Below are positions 24,501 to 31,968 of a stretch of 64,000 bases of DNA, one piece after another. Origin of the DNA: Aporrectodea caliginosa (Eukaryota > Annelida > Clitellata > Crassiclitellata > Lumbricidae); assembly GCA_020284085.1 (NCBI GenBank), contig JACEVL010000045.1, forward strand, positions 2,070,196-2,134,195, in the 5' to 3' direction. Within the stretch, counting starts at the first letter, position 1. Each line of letters starts with the position of its first letter. A program made the translations under genes and the position numbers. The notes under the pieces were generated by a model. It was not told the DNA's origin. It ran no database searches and worked only from the letters and a program-made list of their open reading frames with translations.

Positions 24501-25477
24501 GAAAGTAAACAAGTTCAAGACTGATACAAGACCTGCTTGATTGCCAGCTTCTCCGCGCCGGCTTCAAATTTGCTCTTCAAGCTGTCCAGCAGCTCTTGTG
24601 CCCTCGGGTACCCCGCCTGATCGAGCGACAGCATCAGATATGATCTCCAGTTGGTCGGATCGAAGCCCCAGTGGATCGTCCCATTTTCGAGCTCGCTGTG
24701 CGAATGGCTAACGAACTGGGTTGGGGCAAAATAGGCCCCACACTCGGCGCATTGGATGCACTGTGCTGACACAAAGGTGAAGGCCTCGGGCAAGAGGACG
24801 CCCTTGCATCCTCCGAAGCACTCGTGGTACACCCTCAGACCGTCCACCGCGACAGGGAGGCGATACTTATAGGCGGCCTGGTTGCGCAGTAGGGTACTGC
24901 AGATACGTTCGGCGTTCGTATACGTTATAAGTCCACAAGTCGTCACCGGCTGGGGTAGAATTTTCGCCCGTTTCAGGGCGTCCAACTGTCCCCCATCGCA
25001 GCGGGTAAAGAAGATGCGCAGTTCCTCGCAGACACGGAACACCTCGTCCGGATTGAAGTCCCGAAGGACCGTGTTTAGGATCTGCGGCATGCACAGCCTC
25101 TGCTCGCCGCCGACCTCGAAGCAGGCGATCCTCTCGCCCTCCAAGTTCGTCTCGACGATATCACATTTTCCCGGCTTCGCTGGTTTCGCCAAACCCAGTC
25201 CTCCGCTTCTCTCGATCACCATCTTCTTCTCCACCCCATAACCCGTCGCTGGGCCACATCTTTTCAACGGTCCCTTGAAGGCGCAGTTCCGAGAGACAGG
25301 CCGCGCGGTCGAGACCACACGGCCGCCGCCGCCGACGGCAGAGGCTCGGCCGCCTCCTCCGCCAGAGTCCATAGCAGTCGGGCCGTTCAGAGTCCGTTCG
25401 GCCGACTCCTTGTAACTCTTCAGAATTCGTTTGATTCGATGGCCAGACGGCTCCGTTCTGGTCGATTCCGTCATCAT
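8279..25477 (-). CDS. SKI: Ski/SnoN-family transcriptional corepressor, partial (3' end not found)
   Basis: This is the Ski/Sno nuclear corepressor, which in known family members binds Smads and recruits N-CoR/histone deacetylase to silence TGF-beta/BMP targets. Six exons join in frame: 25477-24533, 15932-15775, 12310-12233, 11548-11292, 9365-9157 and 8476-8279, giving 1845 nt or 615 codons. All junctions are GT-AG and phase-compatible. Residues about 105-205 form the Ski/Sno/Dac domain (LEGERIACFEVGGEQRLC, then PQILNTVLRDF). Residues about 213-310 form the SAND-like Smad4-binding domain (RVYHECFGGCKG, CIQCAECG, HSHSELENGTIHWGFD). A serine/acid-rich linker follows, with VAPNVSL as in vertebrate Ski, then a predicted coiled coil. 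The vertebrate N-terminal R-Smad/degron motif is not evident. Human SKI is 728 residues, so a further C-terminal exon is expected. The match is to Ski/SnoN rather than Dachshund or SKOR; Ski versus SnoN cannot be separated, since the family duplicated in vertebrates. Confidence 0.93.
8583..8825. repeat. Minisatellite, 21-bp unit, in Ski intron 5
   Basis: About eleven units of GATACTAGTCCACACTGTAA plus C. Differences are mostly at two positions (ACACTG versus ACGCCG/GCACTG). All frames stay open because the unit is a multiple of three. Confidence 0.93.
9157..9365 (-). CDS. SKI: Ski coding exon 5 (start of coiled coil)
   Basis: 209 nt, entered with two bases and left in phase 0 (ACAG|GTTGGT); 69 whole codons. 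It begins PAINDDEDDQICSKVSS and passes into a helix-forming stretch (MVLQKQHSEIVASLTDSND) with heptad-like spacing. It corresponds to the start of the Ski C-terminal dimerisation region. Confidence 0.88.
9480..9660. repeat. Degenerate minisatellite, about 21-bp unit
   Basis: Units like TCTCCAAACATCAGACATTT recur about eight times with substitutions, just upstream (minus-strand sense) of Ski exon 5. Confidence 0.75.
9690..10150 (+). mobile_element. Non-LTR retrotransposon 3' end (RT C-terminus plus tail)
   Basis: Translated pieces LHWLPIQQRICFKL and VLGERAFSVDGPTFWNSLPV are the hallmark C-terminal end of LINE reverse transcriptase ORFs, broken by a stop and a frameshift. A 3' UTR with the AATTACAAATTACAA tail ends at about 10150. 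It sits in the Ski intron on the strand opposite to the gene. Confidence 0.85.
10900..11165 (-). mobile_element. tRNA-derived SINE, family A, with AAT and ACAAT tails
   Basis: Minus-strand order: tRNA-like head near 11140, GGTTCGAGTCTTTGC B box at about 11090, GACCTTGAGCAAGTCCTTAA, body, then (TGTAT)n and (ATT)n at 10900-10955. Confidence 0.85.
11292..11548 (-). CDS. SKI: Ski coding exon 4 (acid- and serine-rich linker)
   Basis: 257 nt, entered with one base (TG|G gives Trp) and left in phase 1 (AAAC|GTACGT). It encodes ADRNVAPNVSLDPTPYKEL, resembling the VAPNVALAP segment of vertebrate Ski. A DDCIDPEPVEDEP acid patch, a run of serines and a second acidic stretch (DDDSEDDAE) follow. This looks like disordered linker between the SAND-like domain and the coiled coil. 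Confidence 0.88.
11600..11770 (-). mobile_element. SINE family A, 5'-truncated
   Basis: The body (AAAGTTCAGAAGTGC, GACCATATGA, TGAGCAATTGTGAGTAAAGG) is shared with the other family A copies. The tRNA head is missing. Confidence 0.7.
11855..12010 (+). mobile_element. SINE family A, plus orientation
   Basis: TAGAGTGCTCACCCTGTAAT head, GAGTTCGAGACTCC B box, then GAGCAAGTCCTTCACTCGCA. Confidence 0.8.
12233..12310 (-). CDS. SKI: Ski coding exon 3
   Basis: 78 nt, entered with one base and left in phase 2 (CAGTG|GTAAGC). It encodes LPPFLYTDAPVLANPDRIV followed by PYAETQ. A proline-rich Ski linker segment lies at this position in vertebrates. Only the acceptor GATGAG|A keeps the frame from exon 2. 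Confidence 0.83.
13010..13165. repeat. Minisatellite, about 23-bp unit
   Basis: About six units of CCAAGAGGAGTTTCATCAAA with indels. Confidence 0.8.
13594..13779 (-). CDS. SKI: Candidate cassette or alternative terminal exon of Ski
   Basis: A GC-rich open stretch sits in an otherwise AT-rich intron. It follows an acceptor (ATGTATGTAG) whose phase fits the end of exon 2: one base completes the AG-split codon to Arg. Reading continues through MRKVIAETTCGVYFMTDIM and a glycine run to a TGA at 13554. Two internal donors, at 13594 (AGG|GTCATT) and 13615 (GCA|GTGTAC), would both splice in phase 2 to exon 3. It could therefore be a cassette exon, or the last exon of a shorter isoform ending at 13554. 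Exon 2 to exon 3 also joins directly in phase, so it is optional. No homology is recognised. Confidence 0.4.
14064..14764. mobile_element. Non-autonomous hAT-like element, TSD TTTTAAAA
   Basis: Flanked by the 8-bp direct repeat TTTTAAAA (14056-14063 and 14765-14772). Both ends carry iterated GGACATAATCCCC-type motifs in inverted orientation (left 14070-14160, right 14660-14757). 701 bp, AT-rich centre, no transposase. It split an older LINE fragment that continues at 14773. Confidence 0.75.
14773..14900 (+). mobile_element. LINE 3'-end fragment
   Basis: A short LINE-like tail ends AATAAAGGCTACTTACTTAC. It directly abuts the right target duplication of the preceding element. Confidence 0.4.
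15567..15637. mobile_element. 71-bp TTAA-flanked micro-element
   Basis: Ends TTAACACTTTAATGA and CAAAGTGTTAA form an inverted repeat. The core GTACTAAAAGTGACTGGGAA is shared with copies at 48428-48484, 50560-50625 and 61006-61076. TTAA at each border fits piggyBac-type targeting. Confidence 0.65.
15775..15932 (-). CDS. SKI: Ski coding exon 2
   Basis: 158 nt, phase 0 in and phase 2 out, with acceptor TTTCACAG and donor CAG|GTAAGG. It encodes a linker segment that begins EVDDATPLKRIHYDK and contains the aromatic stretch PPKWLPSDVNGAWQF. I do not recognise a named motif, but length and phase fit exactly between exon 1 and exon 3. Confidence 0.85.
16140..16216 (+). mobile_element. LINE 3' tail
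   Basis: GGAGTGCCTCTGATGAG, TGCTATATAAATTTGCAATT and ACCATTACCATT have the architecture of the other LINE ends here. Confidence 0.5.
16509..17015. mobile_element. hAT-type MITE with iterated GTATCG/GATAC palindromes
   Basis: TIRs CAGGGCTGTTAA and TTAACAGCCCTG are flanked by 8-bp near-identical duplications CCCCTGAT/CCCCAGAT (16501-16508, 17016-17023). Both ends are filled with short self-complementary motifs (AGTATTGCAATACC left, GTATCGGCGATAC right). No coding capacity. Confidence 0.88.
17215..17292 (+). mobile_element. LINE 3' tail
   Basis: GGGAGCGTCTCTGAATCGCT, GGCGCTTAATAAATG and TTACAATTACAATTACAAT. Confidence 0.6.
18765..18860. repeat. Minisatellite, about 20-bp unit
   Basis: Four to five units of GCAACATCAGTTACTGTGAT. 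Confidence 0.75.
19000..19195 (+). mobile_element. LINE 3'-end fragment
   Basis: ATAGGCTGCCTGTCTTAGCA, GACTGGTCTTCGGGATGCTG and ATTACAGCTTGGTTTTGGTG parallel 10028-10150. The tail is ACTAATTACAATTACA. Confidence 0.7.
20720..20975 (+). mobile_element. LINE RT C-terminus remnant
   Basis: One frame reads SLGPLLWNDLPAITRAEILS and later SLKTFLFSRGSSYWERL then TGA, nearly the same ending as the fragment at 51000-51350 ([12 protein letters not shown]). Confidence 0.85.
21290..21690. repeat. Degenerate CAAT/TCAG tetranucleotide field
   Basis: Interspersed CAATCAAT, CAGTCAAT and TAAATCAGTCAAT over 400 bp. Confidence 0.85.
21920..22180 (-). mobile_element. LINE RT 3' end with ATC/GAT tail
   Basis: Minus strand encodes KGKRKKGRPRLLDIDNI and RGAMDLTND, the arginine/glycine-rich end of a LINE RT ORF, then a (GAT)n tail (CATCATCATC on plus). 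Related to 42097-42425. Confidence 0.85.
23640..23710 (-). mobile_element. LINE 3' tail
   Basis: On the minus strand ACACTGGGAACACCTCTGAA, GGTTCACCCTACTAGAGGTG and CTTTATAAATGC match the tail at 51330-51390. Confidence 0.7.
24020..24145 (-). mobile_element. SINE family A fragment
   Basis: GCTCAAGGTCCCTTCACAGT then CTGGAACCCATACCCTACAC (degenerate B box) on plus. Confidence 0.65.
24533..25477 (-). CDS. SKI: Ski coding exon 1 (Ski/Sno and SAND-like domains)
   Basis: 945 nt, 315 codons, phase 0 at the donor (CAG|GTCTTG, a weak donor). It starts with two consecutive ATGs at 25477; either may be used. The N-terminal 100 residues are basic and glycine-rich and match nothing I recognise. Cysteines at about 220, 224, 240, 243 and 246 and histidines at 258 and 260 are the probable zinc ligands of the SAND-like fold. 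The tryptophans of the HWGFDPTNW loop, needed for Smad4 binding in c-Ski, are present. Confidence 0.93.
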
Positions 25478-25760
25478 ATTTGCGTCGATTATTCGTAAAA
25501 TAAGGAAAAATGGATTAAAATTAAAGTTTTTCGATAGATTTCAAGCGATTTTCTTGCTACGTTGCTTCTTCTCTCGTCTCCGTTTAACTGTCTGGCGTGT
25601 AACGTGTTTATGCGAACAGCCAAGCAGAGCCAGCGGAGGGAGGATCCTATGACGGCAGCCGAGGGAGGCGCATCTACCAGCCATGGCTACCTGGCTGGCA
25701 GATCCGTCTAATACCCTCCGCAGCCGTCGCCACCCGGCGCCGTGTTTTCGTCTGCAATGG
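25478..25760 (-). promoter_or_regulatory. Probable 5' UTR / promoter region of Ski
   Basis: The sequence just upstream of the Ski start (higher coordinates) changes from AT-rich 5' UTR-like DNA (25478-25600) to a CpG-containing block (about 25610-25760) with purine/CCGCC-type segments. The position suits a core promoter, but no TATA box or initiator can be assigned with confidence, and a non-coding first exon farther upstream is possible. Confidence 0.35.
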
Positions 25761-27748
25761 AGGAAAGTTGCATCGGGTATGAGACACCTAGTAGCTTAAT
25801 GAAAGACGCATTCTAAATTTTTCATTATAACAAATTAAAGCACACTTTACAAAGTATTTGCTTACAACACATCCAAAGATGTCAAAATGATGTTTTTATT
25901 AAAAGCATAAGCCACCGTTGTCGTATTACGGCACCTAGTGCTTTTGGATTTTACCATGCGTCTGCCCTTATTTTGGCCTAGTCCTAGGACGAGGTGCGCC
26001 TGACAAGAAGAGAGCAAATCGCGGCTAGCAGAGGGAAAGTTGGGGTGGGAGATTAAAGATTAGTGTCAAGGCTATAATAAATTATTCCGGGGGTTAACAT
26101 CTGTGTGAGGGTTAGGGGTAGCTGCAGGCCCCAGTGTTTAATTGTCCCCCAAAGGTCGATTTCGTATACTATGTGATCTTGCTGAAAAATCGGTTGTTAT
26201 TTAAGTCGGGTGCGCTAACCAGGTCACGGCGCTGCGGCTGGCTAATGGTGGTGGCCCACAAGCCTGGCTGGAGGCAGGGCAGCCACAACAAAGTAGGGTC
26301 AAAGGTTACATTGGCAGCGTCTGTTTCCCGCTGTATCATCTGTCTGAGCTGTCTGTTCGTCTGCTTGTATGTGTCTGTCTCTGTCTGTCTTCTTTACGCT
26401 CTGGCGCGGTTCGTTTCGCTGTTTACCGCTTGTATAATGACGTATCTGTCTGTCTGTCTCTAGACGCAGCCAGTAGTTCTTCGATCTGGTCTAAGGCTGT
26501 AAGCAGAACTGCTTGCTATGGACTCAATAATAACTGCGAAAGACACATAACACGGCTTGGCCTATATAAAAATTCTCTGCTCATGTGTCTGTCTGCTTGT
26601 ATCTGTGTCTCTGCGTGCATCTATCTGTGCGTGTCTGTTTCTTTAGCTCCTGTTCACCGACTCTTCGCAGTCACGAACTTCCTGATCGTCCCACATCTGA
26701 CATTTCTAGCCGATGACTGGTATTGTTCCAGCCATTATAGTATACACTAGATCTGACGTTTGGATTATAGTATAGGCCTAGGTGGCGCCAGATGAAAGAG
26801 AACGTAAATTACAGCTCATCAGTTTCCGAGAACGGATGTCTAATTCTCTGCGGCTTCAATTGTGCGTTAATAGCATCTCGAGTCATCTATTTCACCCCAT
26901 TAGCCCATCCCACGAACAACACCTGATGGTTAGTTGGGAAATTATTACCCTTCTGAAGAAATTTCCTCTTTTGCTCCCCCCTCCCCGTTGGTTACGATTC
27001 TTTGTGTTCTCATATTATTTGCGAGATCGCGCTGGTTTTATAAGTCGCATTTTTTTATAGGCCTATATAACTGGACCGCAAACCACGCGTCTACTGCTGT
27101 TATTGTAATTATAGATATTGTAATTATAGATGTCTTAAAATAAAGGCACTATCATTAGCGACGGCAGGGTGTGGCGTGTGTGGTGGGTGTCCCGGAGTTG
27201 ATTTAACCATCTGTCTTTCTGCCCACAATATTTTTGTTCCAAGGTTTTAACTTTAACTTTGTTTTCTGTAGCCTCGTTCGCAGTTTTAAATTTAATTTAG
27301 GCTAATGTTCAACTTTTAATTAATAATTTAAATTTGTTAAGTTTTGCCGTCCTCTGGAACGTATCGCCATTATGTTCCCATCGTAAATCCGCAACTGTCA
27401 TTGCCGTTGAGTAAGGGAGCCCAAGAAGTAAGAGCCAACGTAGGGTCAGCCGACTAAGAAGCCGGAATACACAAGGCAAATTGATAAAAAAATTATTAAT
27501 TACTTTAAAATTGAACAAATTAATTAGTCTGACATGTTCAGTTCTTTTAACCGGAAATGGTACATTAATTGAGCTCCCAGCCTACACCAGGGTGCTCTTT
27601 GGTCCAGTCTCGAGTTCATCTGGTGCGGCGACCGTTGCGCTCCACTGCCCGTGGGGAATTGCAGAACACAGTACTTTCTCTTACGCTGGACTTTGACTAT
27701 CCTTCCATTGTATACAGGCACTGTGTCATTTTAGTAGAACATTTCGGC
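25761..27748. other. Intergenic DNA upstream of Ski
   Basis: No gene recognised. Mostly AT-rich unique-looking DNA with short CTGT runs at 26330-26460 and 26580-26640. A promoter for Ski could extend into the first few hundred bases. Confidence 0.5.
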
Positions 27749-28158
27749 TAGGGATGAGCCGATTATCCGTTCGGTAATCGGCTCGGGCCGGATTTTGCAC
27801 TAATCGGTATTAATCGGAATCGGCGATCCCAGGCCTTAAAATCCGAATAACAAAAAAGGTAATATTTTTGACCAAAAACAATTCCTTTATGCATTAATAC
27901 AAAAATAGTAACCTGTTTTGGCGACCTCCTATGGTAATGCTTAATCTTAAATATTGAAAGCCCGTGTAAAATAATAAAATTGTAAGTTGACGCATCATCA
28001 GAATGGCGGACAGTCAGGCTTTTCAGTAACAAACGGTGTCTAGAACCAAATAAAGTGAATATTGCCCATTAATCGGATCGGAATCGAAATCGGCGAAAAA
28101 TGCAGGCTAACTAATCGGAATCGGAAATCGGCAAAAAATGCCAATCGGCTCATCCCTA
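27749..28158. mobile_element. hAT-type MITE with iterated AATCGG motifs
   Basis: TIRs TAGGGATGAGCCGATT and AATCGGCTCATCCCTA. 8-bp duplications ATTTCGGC/ATTTCAGC (27741-27748, 28159-28166). Subterminal AATCGGAATCGG-type repeats at both ends. 410 bp, non-coding. Confidence 0.92.
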
Positions 28159-28802
28159 ATTTCAGCCTTCCTTAAGACGCACTTTATCGGATGAGTTAGA
28201 TAACCGCGCGTTCAGCACGGTTTTTAAAGGCGCTATACAAACACTGTGAAGCACATAGCCTAAAATGAGGCTGAAAACAGCCAAATTTCATACTTTTGGG
28301 TCCAAAGTCCGACTGTCAACGAATTTAACATCACACCACAAGCGCGATGTTGAAAACAACCCATTGTGTTCAGCTGTAGGCTACGTAGCCTACTTGGCCT
28401 ACACCGTAGTTTCAATATTTTATTCAGAGGCACACAGACCTCGATTATAATGGCTCGGTCAATCACATGAATATGAATAGGGCCACGTTCTGCAACAGAC
28501 AGCCAGACACCCATTTACAAACACTGTACCGTATGTACAGCTCAGATAAATACACATGATATACAATGTTCTCTCTTATGATGTGTAAATATATGAGATG
28601 AATGCGATGACGAAGGCTCTATTTATTAGGACAAGCCGAGTATAAATAATTATATTACCCCGAAACGACTAAGGCCTATTTTTGTCTATTAGGGCCACTG
28701 TACAGACCGGCTTTCAAGTGGTCGACCTGATTTTTTGACAGCCCTTTGGCGGAACGACAACAGCCCAGACGAGAGGCGGGTGAATCACAAGAGGCGGCTG
28801 AA

Positions 28803-29940
28803 TACGGAGCCCCTAAAGGGACATGCGGGCAAAATATGTTATGTCGTGCGCACGACTTAGTAACTCGTTCGAACGAGTTACTAAGTCGTTCCCACGACTT
28901 ACTAAGTCGTTCCCACGACTTAGTAACTCGTTCGCACGACTTAGTAACTCGTTCCCACGACTTATTTAACTCGTTCCCACGACTTAGTAACTCGTTCCCA
29001 CGACTTAGTAACTCGTTCGAACGAGTTACTAACTCGTTCCCACGACTTACTAACTCGTGCGCACGACATAGTAACTCGTTCGAACGACTTACTATTTCGT
29101 GCGCACGACATAGTAACTCGTTCCCACGACTTACTAACTCGCTCGCACGACTTAGTAACTCGTTCGAACGAGTTAATAACTCGTTCGAACGACATACTTT
29201 GAATTCAGAACTCGTTACTCTCGTTGTAGCGGGTATGTGGTGATGGATTAGAGCGCCGTCTATCGGAGAATGTAGGTCAGCGTTTATGGAATGCAGGTCA
29301 GCATTTACGGAACGAATGGTGGATAGGCTGCGTGGCGCAGCTTAGAACTGCTAGTAGGCCTAGGCTACTAGCACACATAGGTCTCCGTGTGCATGTTGAA
29401 AGATTCAGAACCACTGGGAGAAAACGCTTGCTAGGCCTATATTTCAATTTCTGATACAAAATTCATCTAAGACTCTGTGTTTCGTTGGCCTAACTAAGCG
29501 TTCCCGCATAAATACCAAAGCATAAACTCATCACATACCCCCACGGTATACCCCACCAGTGGGCCACCACATAGCGGCTACAACGAGATTAACGAGTTCT
29601 GAATTCAAAGTATGTCGTGGGAACGAGTTACTAACTCGTGCGAACGAATTACTATGTCGTGCGCACGAGTTAGTAAGTCGTGGGAACGAGTTACTAAGTC
29701 GTGGGAACGAGTTACTATGTCGTGCGCACGAGTTAGTAAGTCGTGGGAACGAGTTACTATGTCGTGCGCACGAGTTAGTAAGTCGTGGGAACGAGTTAGT
29801 AAGTCGTGGGAACGAGTTACTATGTCGTGCGAACGAGTTAGTAAGTCGTGGGAACGAGTTACTAACTCGTTCGAACGAGTTACTAAGTCGTGCGCACGAC
29901 ATAGCATATTTTACCCGCATGTCCCTTTAGGGGCTCCGTA
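28803..29940. mobile_element. Foldback-type element with inverted arrays of 21-bp units
   Basis: The outer 36 bp are inverted almost perfectly (TACGGAGCCCCTAAAGGGAC ... GTCCCTTTAGGGGCTCCGTA) and flanked by the 6-bp direct repeat GCTGAA (28797-28802, 29941-29946). Inside each end is an array of 21-bp units: ACTCGTTCCCACGACTTAGT plus A on the left, its complement on the right. Many units carry the palindromes CGTTCGAACG or CGTGCGCACG. The arrays (about 28845-29200 and 29610-29905) plus inner arms (to 29242 and from 29568) make TIRs of about 370-440 bp around a 325-bp unique core. Several frames stay open across the arrays only because 21 is divisible by three. No transposase. Confidence 0.9.
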
Positions 29941-29992
29941 GCTGAATGAAATTCAGGGAGATAATAATATTATTATATCTACGAAGAGCTGA

Positions 29993-30312
29993 ATAAGCCT
30001 GTTCAGCATTAGCAATGCGCATGCGCAGCCCTTTCAGTTTTACTTCCGGGGTGAAGGTCACCGTTCACAAACAAACAGAATGCTGCCGTTAGCGACGTTG
30101 TTATGATCTAGTTTATGATCTATAATAGATACAGAAATTTTCTATAAACTGGTAACGAATAATATCAAATATTTGCGTAAAAACTAGATCATAACAACGT
30201 CGCTAACGGCAGCATTCTGTTTGTTTGTGAACGGTGACCTTCACCCCGGAAGTAAAACTGAAAGGGCTGCGCATGCGTATTGCTAATTAAATTTAATGCT
30301 GAACTGGCTTAT
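29993..30312. mobile_element. MITE with arms of about 110-130 bp
   Basis: ATAAGCCTGTTCAGCATTA at the left pairs with TAATGCTGAACTGGCTTAT at the right. The arms AGCCCTTTCAGTTTTACTTC and GAAGTAAAACTGAAAGGGCT, and AATGCTGCCGTTAGCGACGT with its complement, continue the inverted repeat. Loop about 65 bp. The right arm has a 10-bp insertion (AATTTAATTA-like). Target duplication not resolved. Confidence 0.85.
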
Positions 30313-30390
30313 ACGAATGGAAATATAAGTGTACGCATGCGCACGCTGCGGGTCACGGCAGACGGTCGATTTCTGTTGGCCAACGCCCTG

Positions 30391-30930
30391 CAGTCAAGAC
30401 AGGCGGGCAGGCAGGCAGGCAGGCAGGCGGGCAGACAGATAGAAAGATAGGCAGATAGGCAGGCAGACAAAGACAGACAAAGTCAGGCAGACAAAGACAG
30501 ACAGACAGACAAAGCCAGAGAGCCAGACAGACAGACAGGCAGGCAGGCACTTAGACAGATAGAAAGACAGGCAGATAGGCAGGCAGACAAAGTCAGGCAG
30601 ACAAAGACAGACAGACAGACAAAGCCAGAGAGCCAGACAGACAGACAGGCAGGCAGGCACTTAGACAGATAGAAAGACAGGCAGATAGGCAGACAGACAA
30701 AGACATAGAGCCAGGCAGCAGACAGACAGAAAGGCAAACAGACAGACAGGCAGGTACACAGACAGGCAGGCAGGCAGCAGACAGATACACAGAGTGGCAG
30801 TCGTGGAAAACACAGGCAACCAGACAGACACGCAGAGGCACACACACAGGCAAACAAATATAGAAAGAAGACACTGATACAGACGGATACAGATAATGAG
30901 ACACAGACAGACAACGAGCGAAAGTCAGAC
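30391..30930. repeat. CAGG/CAGA array with higher-order repeat
   Basis: GCAGGCAGACAAAG, GATAGAAAGACAGGCAGATA and CCAGAGAGCCAGACAGAC cassettes recur in the same order (30500-30720), giving a unit of about 120 bp. Confidence 0.9.
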
Positions 30931-31212
30931 GGAAACGCGCAGACAAAGACAGTCGTTAGCGAACCTCGGTTTCGTTTTCTAAGATGGCGTCCAAGTTGGC
31001 CAACTGTCTAATTAACGAGATTGATGTACAAACGAACAACAAAGACCTAACGAACAGTGGAAATTAACGACGAGCCAAGAAGAAAAACAACAGAAGACAA
31101 TTACTCGAAGATAGTCCATCCCAGAAGTCAGTCGTTAAGGAATAACTGACTGACTGGATAAGTTAGCGGCTGACTTAGTCGACTGGCCGTAGACGTTGAA
31201 GCCAACGTATGC

Positions 31213-31388
<176 letters not shown>

Positions 31389-31753
31389 TTGTCTGGTGTG
31401 TGTGTCTTTGCATTTCCAGCAGACACTTTATGTGGATACAGCACTCGTATAAAGACATGCGAATGGTTTGCAATGATTCATCCACTTTAGATGTCAAAAG
31501 TCAAAGAAAACTGTGATCAGCGAACCAACAACAGTGGATAGGTTGATAAGTAAGTAAACAAGACTAGTATATTCTTTATTAAACTAATTGCATATCCACA
31601 CCCTTGTTTAATAACAATCAACTGTCAATATGCATGAGTACAACATTCTGACTAAAAAAACCTCTTGCCCTGTAATCTATAAGAGATAGGCAAAGGTCGT
31701 GCGATTGCGGTCGCAGGGTATATTACTGTGGGCTGTGGCTTTTTGGTGGAAGA

Positions 31754-31968
31754 GAGATCCTGAGTGGCCGAGTGGGTTGGTACCCGCTCGTCACGCCGGC
31801 GCCCCGGGTTCGCTTCCCGGTCGCGTCGGTTTATCAGAGATTAATTTCTCGGATCTTTACTGCGGGTGGCTCGGTCGCAATTTAAACGTGGAGTACGAGG
31901 TTGCTTTCTGCCTCCGACACTAATCATCTTCGATATGAAAAAGTGTCGTTAAGCCGAAACAATTATTA
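31754..31968 (+). mobile_element. tRNA-derived SINE, family C, copy 1
   Basis: tRNA(Ser/Leu)-like head with A box TGGCCGAGTGG and B box GGTTCGCTTCC. The central body contains TTTCTCGGATCTTTACTGCG and the 3' tail is GTGTCGTTAAGCCGAAACAA. The 14-bp target duplication TTTTTGGTGGAAGA lies at 31740-31753 and 31969-31982. Confidence 0.92.

Larger units (their letters stand above)
17293..24532. other. Ski intron 1 (large part)
   Basis: No exon or gene recognised. Contents I can name: CTGC/CTGT-like repeats at 18090-18300 and 18450-18525, and a 20-bp minisatellite at 18765-18860. LINE ends lie at 19000-19195, 20720-20960 and 21920-22170. GT-rich 19310-19375, ACAG-rich 19640-19900, a TCAA/CAAT tetranucleotide field at 21290-21690, CATA-rich 22280-22460, a reverse LINE tail at 23640-23710 and a SINE fragment at 24020-24145 are also present. 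Confidence 0.6.

Noticed and set aside
28746..29941. Several long overlapping reading frames with 7-residue repeats (SRSHDLV, SRGNELL and similar) on both strands
   Set aside because: They arise because the 21-bp unit is a multiple of three and lacks stops in several frames; they mirror each other on opposite strands and lie inside the inverted arms of a foldback element.
30993..31076. Short plus-strand frame starting AAGATGGCGTCC (MASKLANC...), with a good initiation context
   Set aside because: Only 27 codons, no partner exon found, adjacent to a simple-repeat block.
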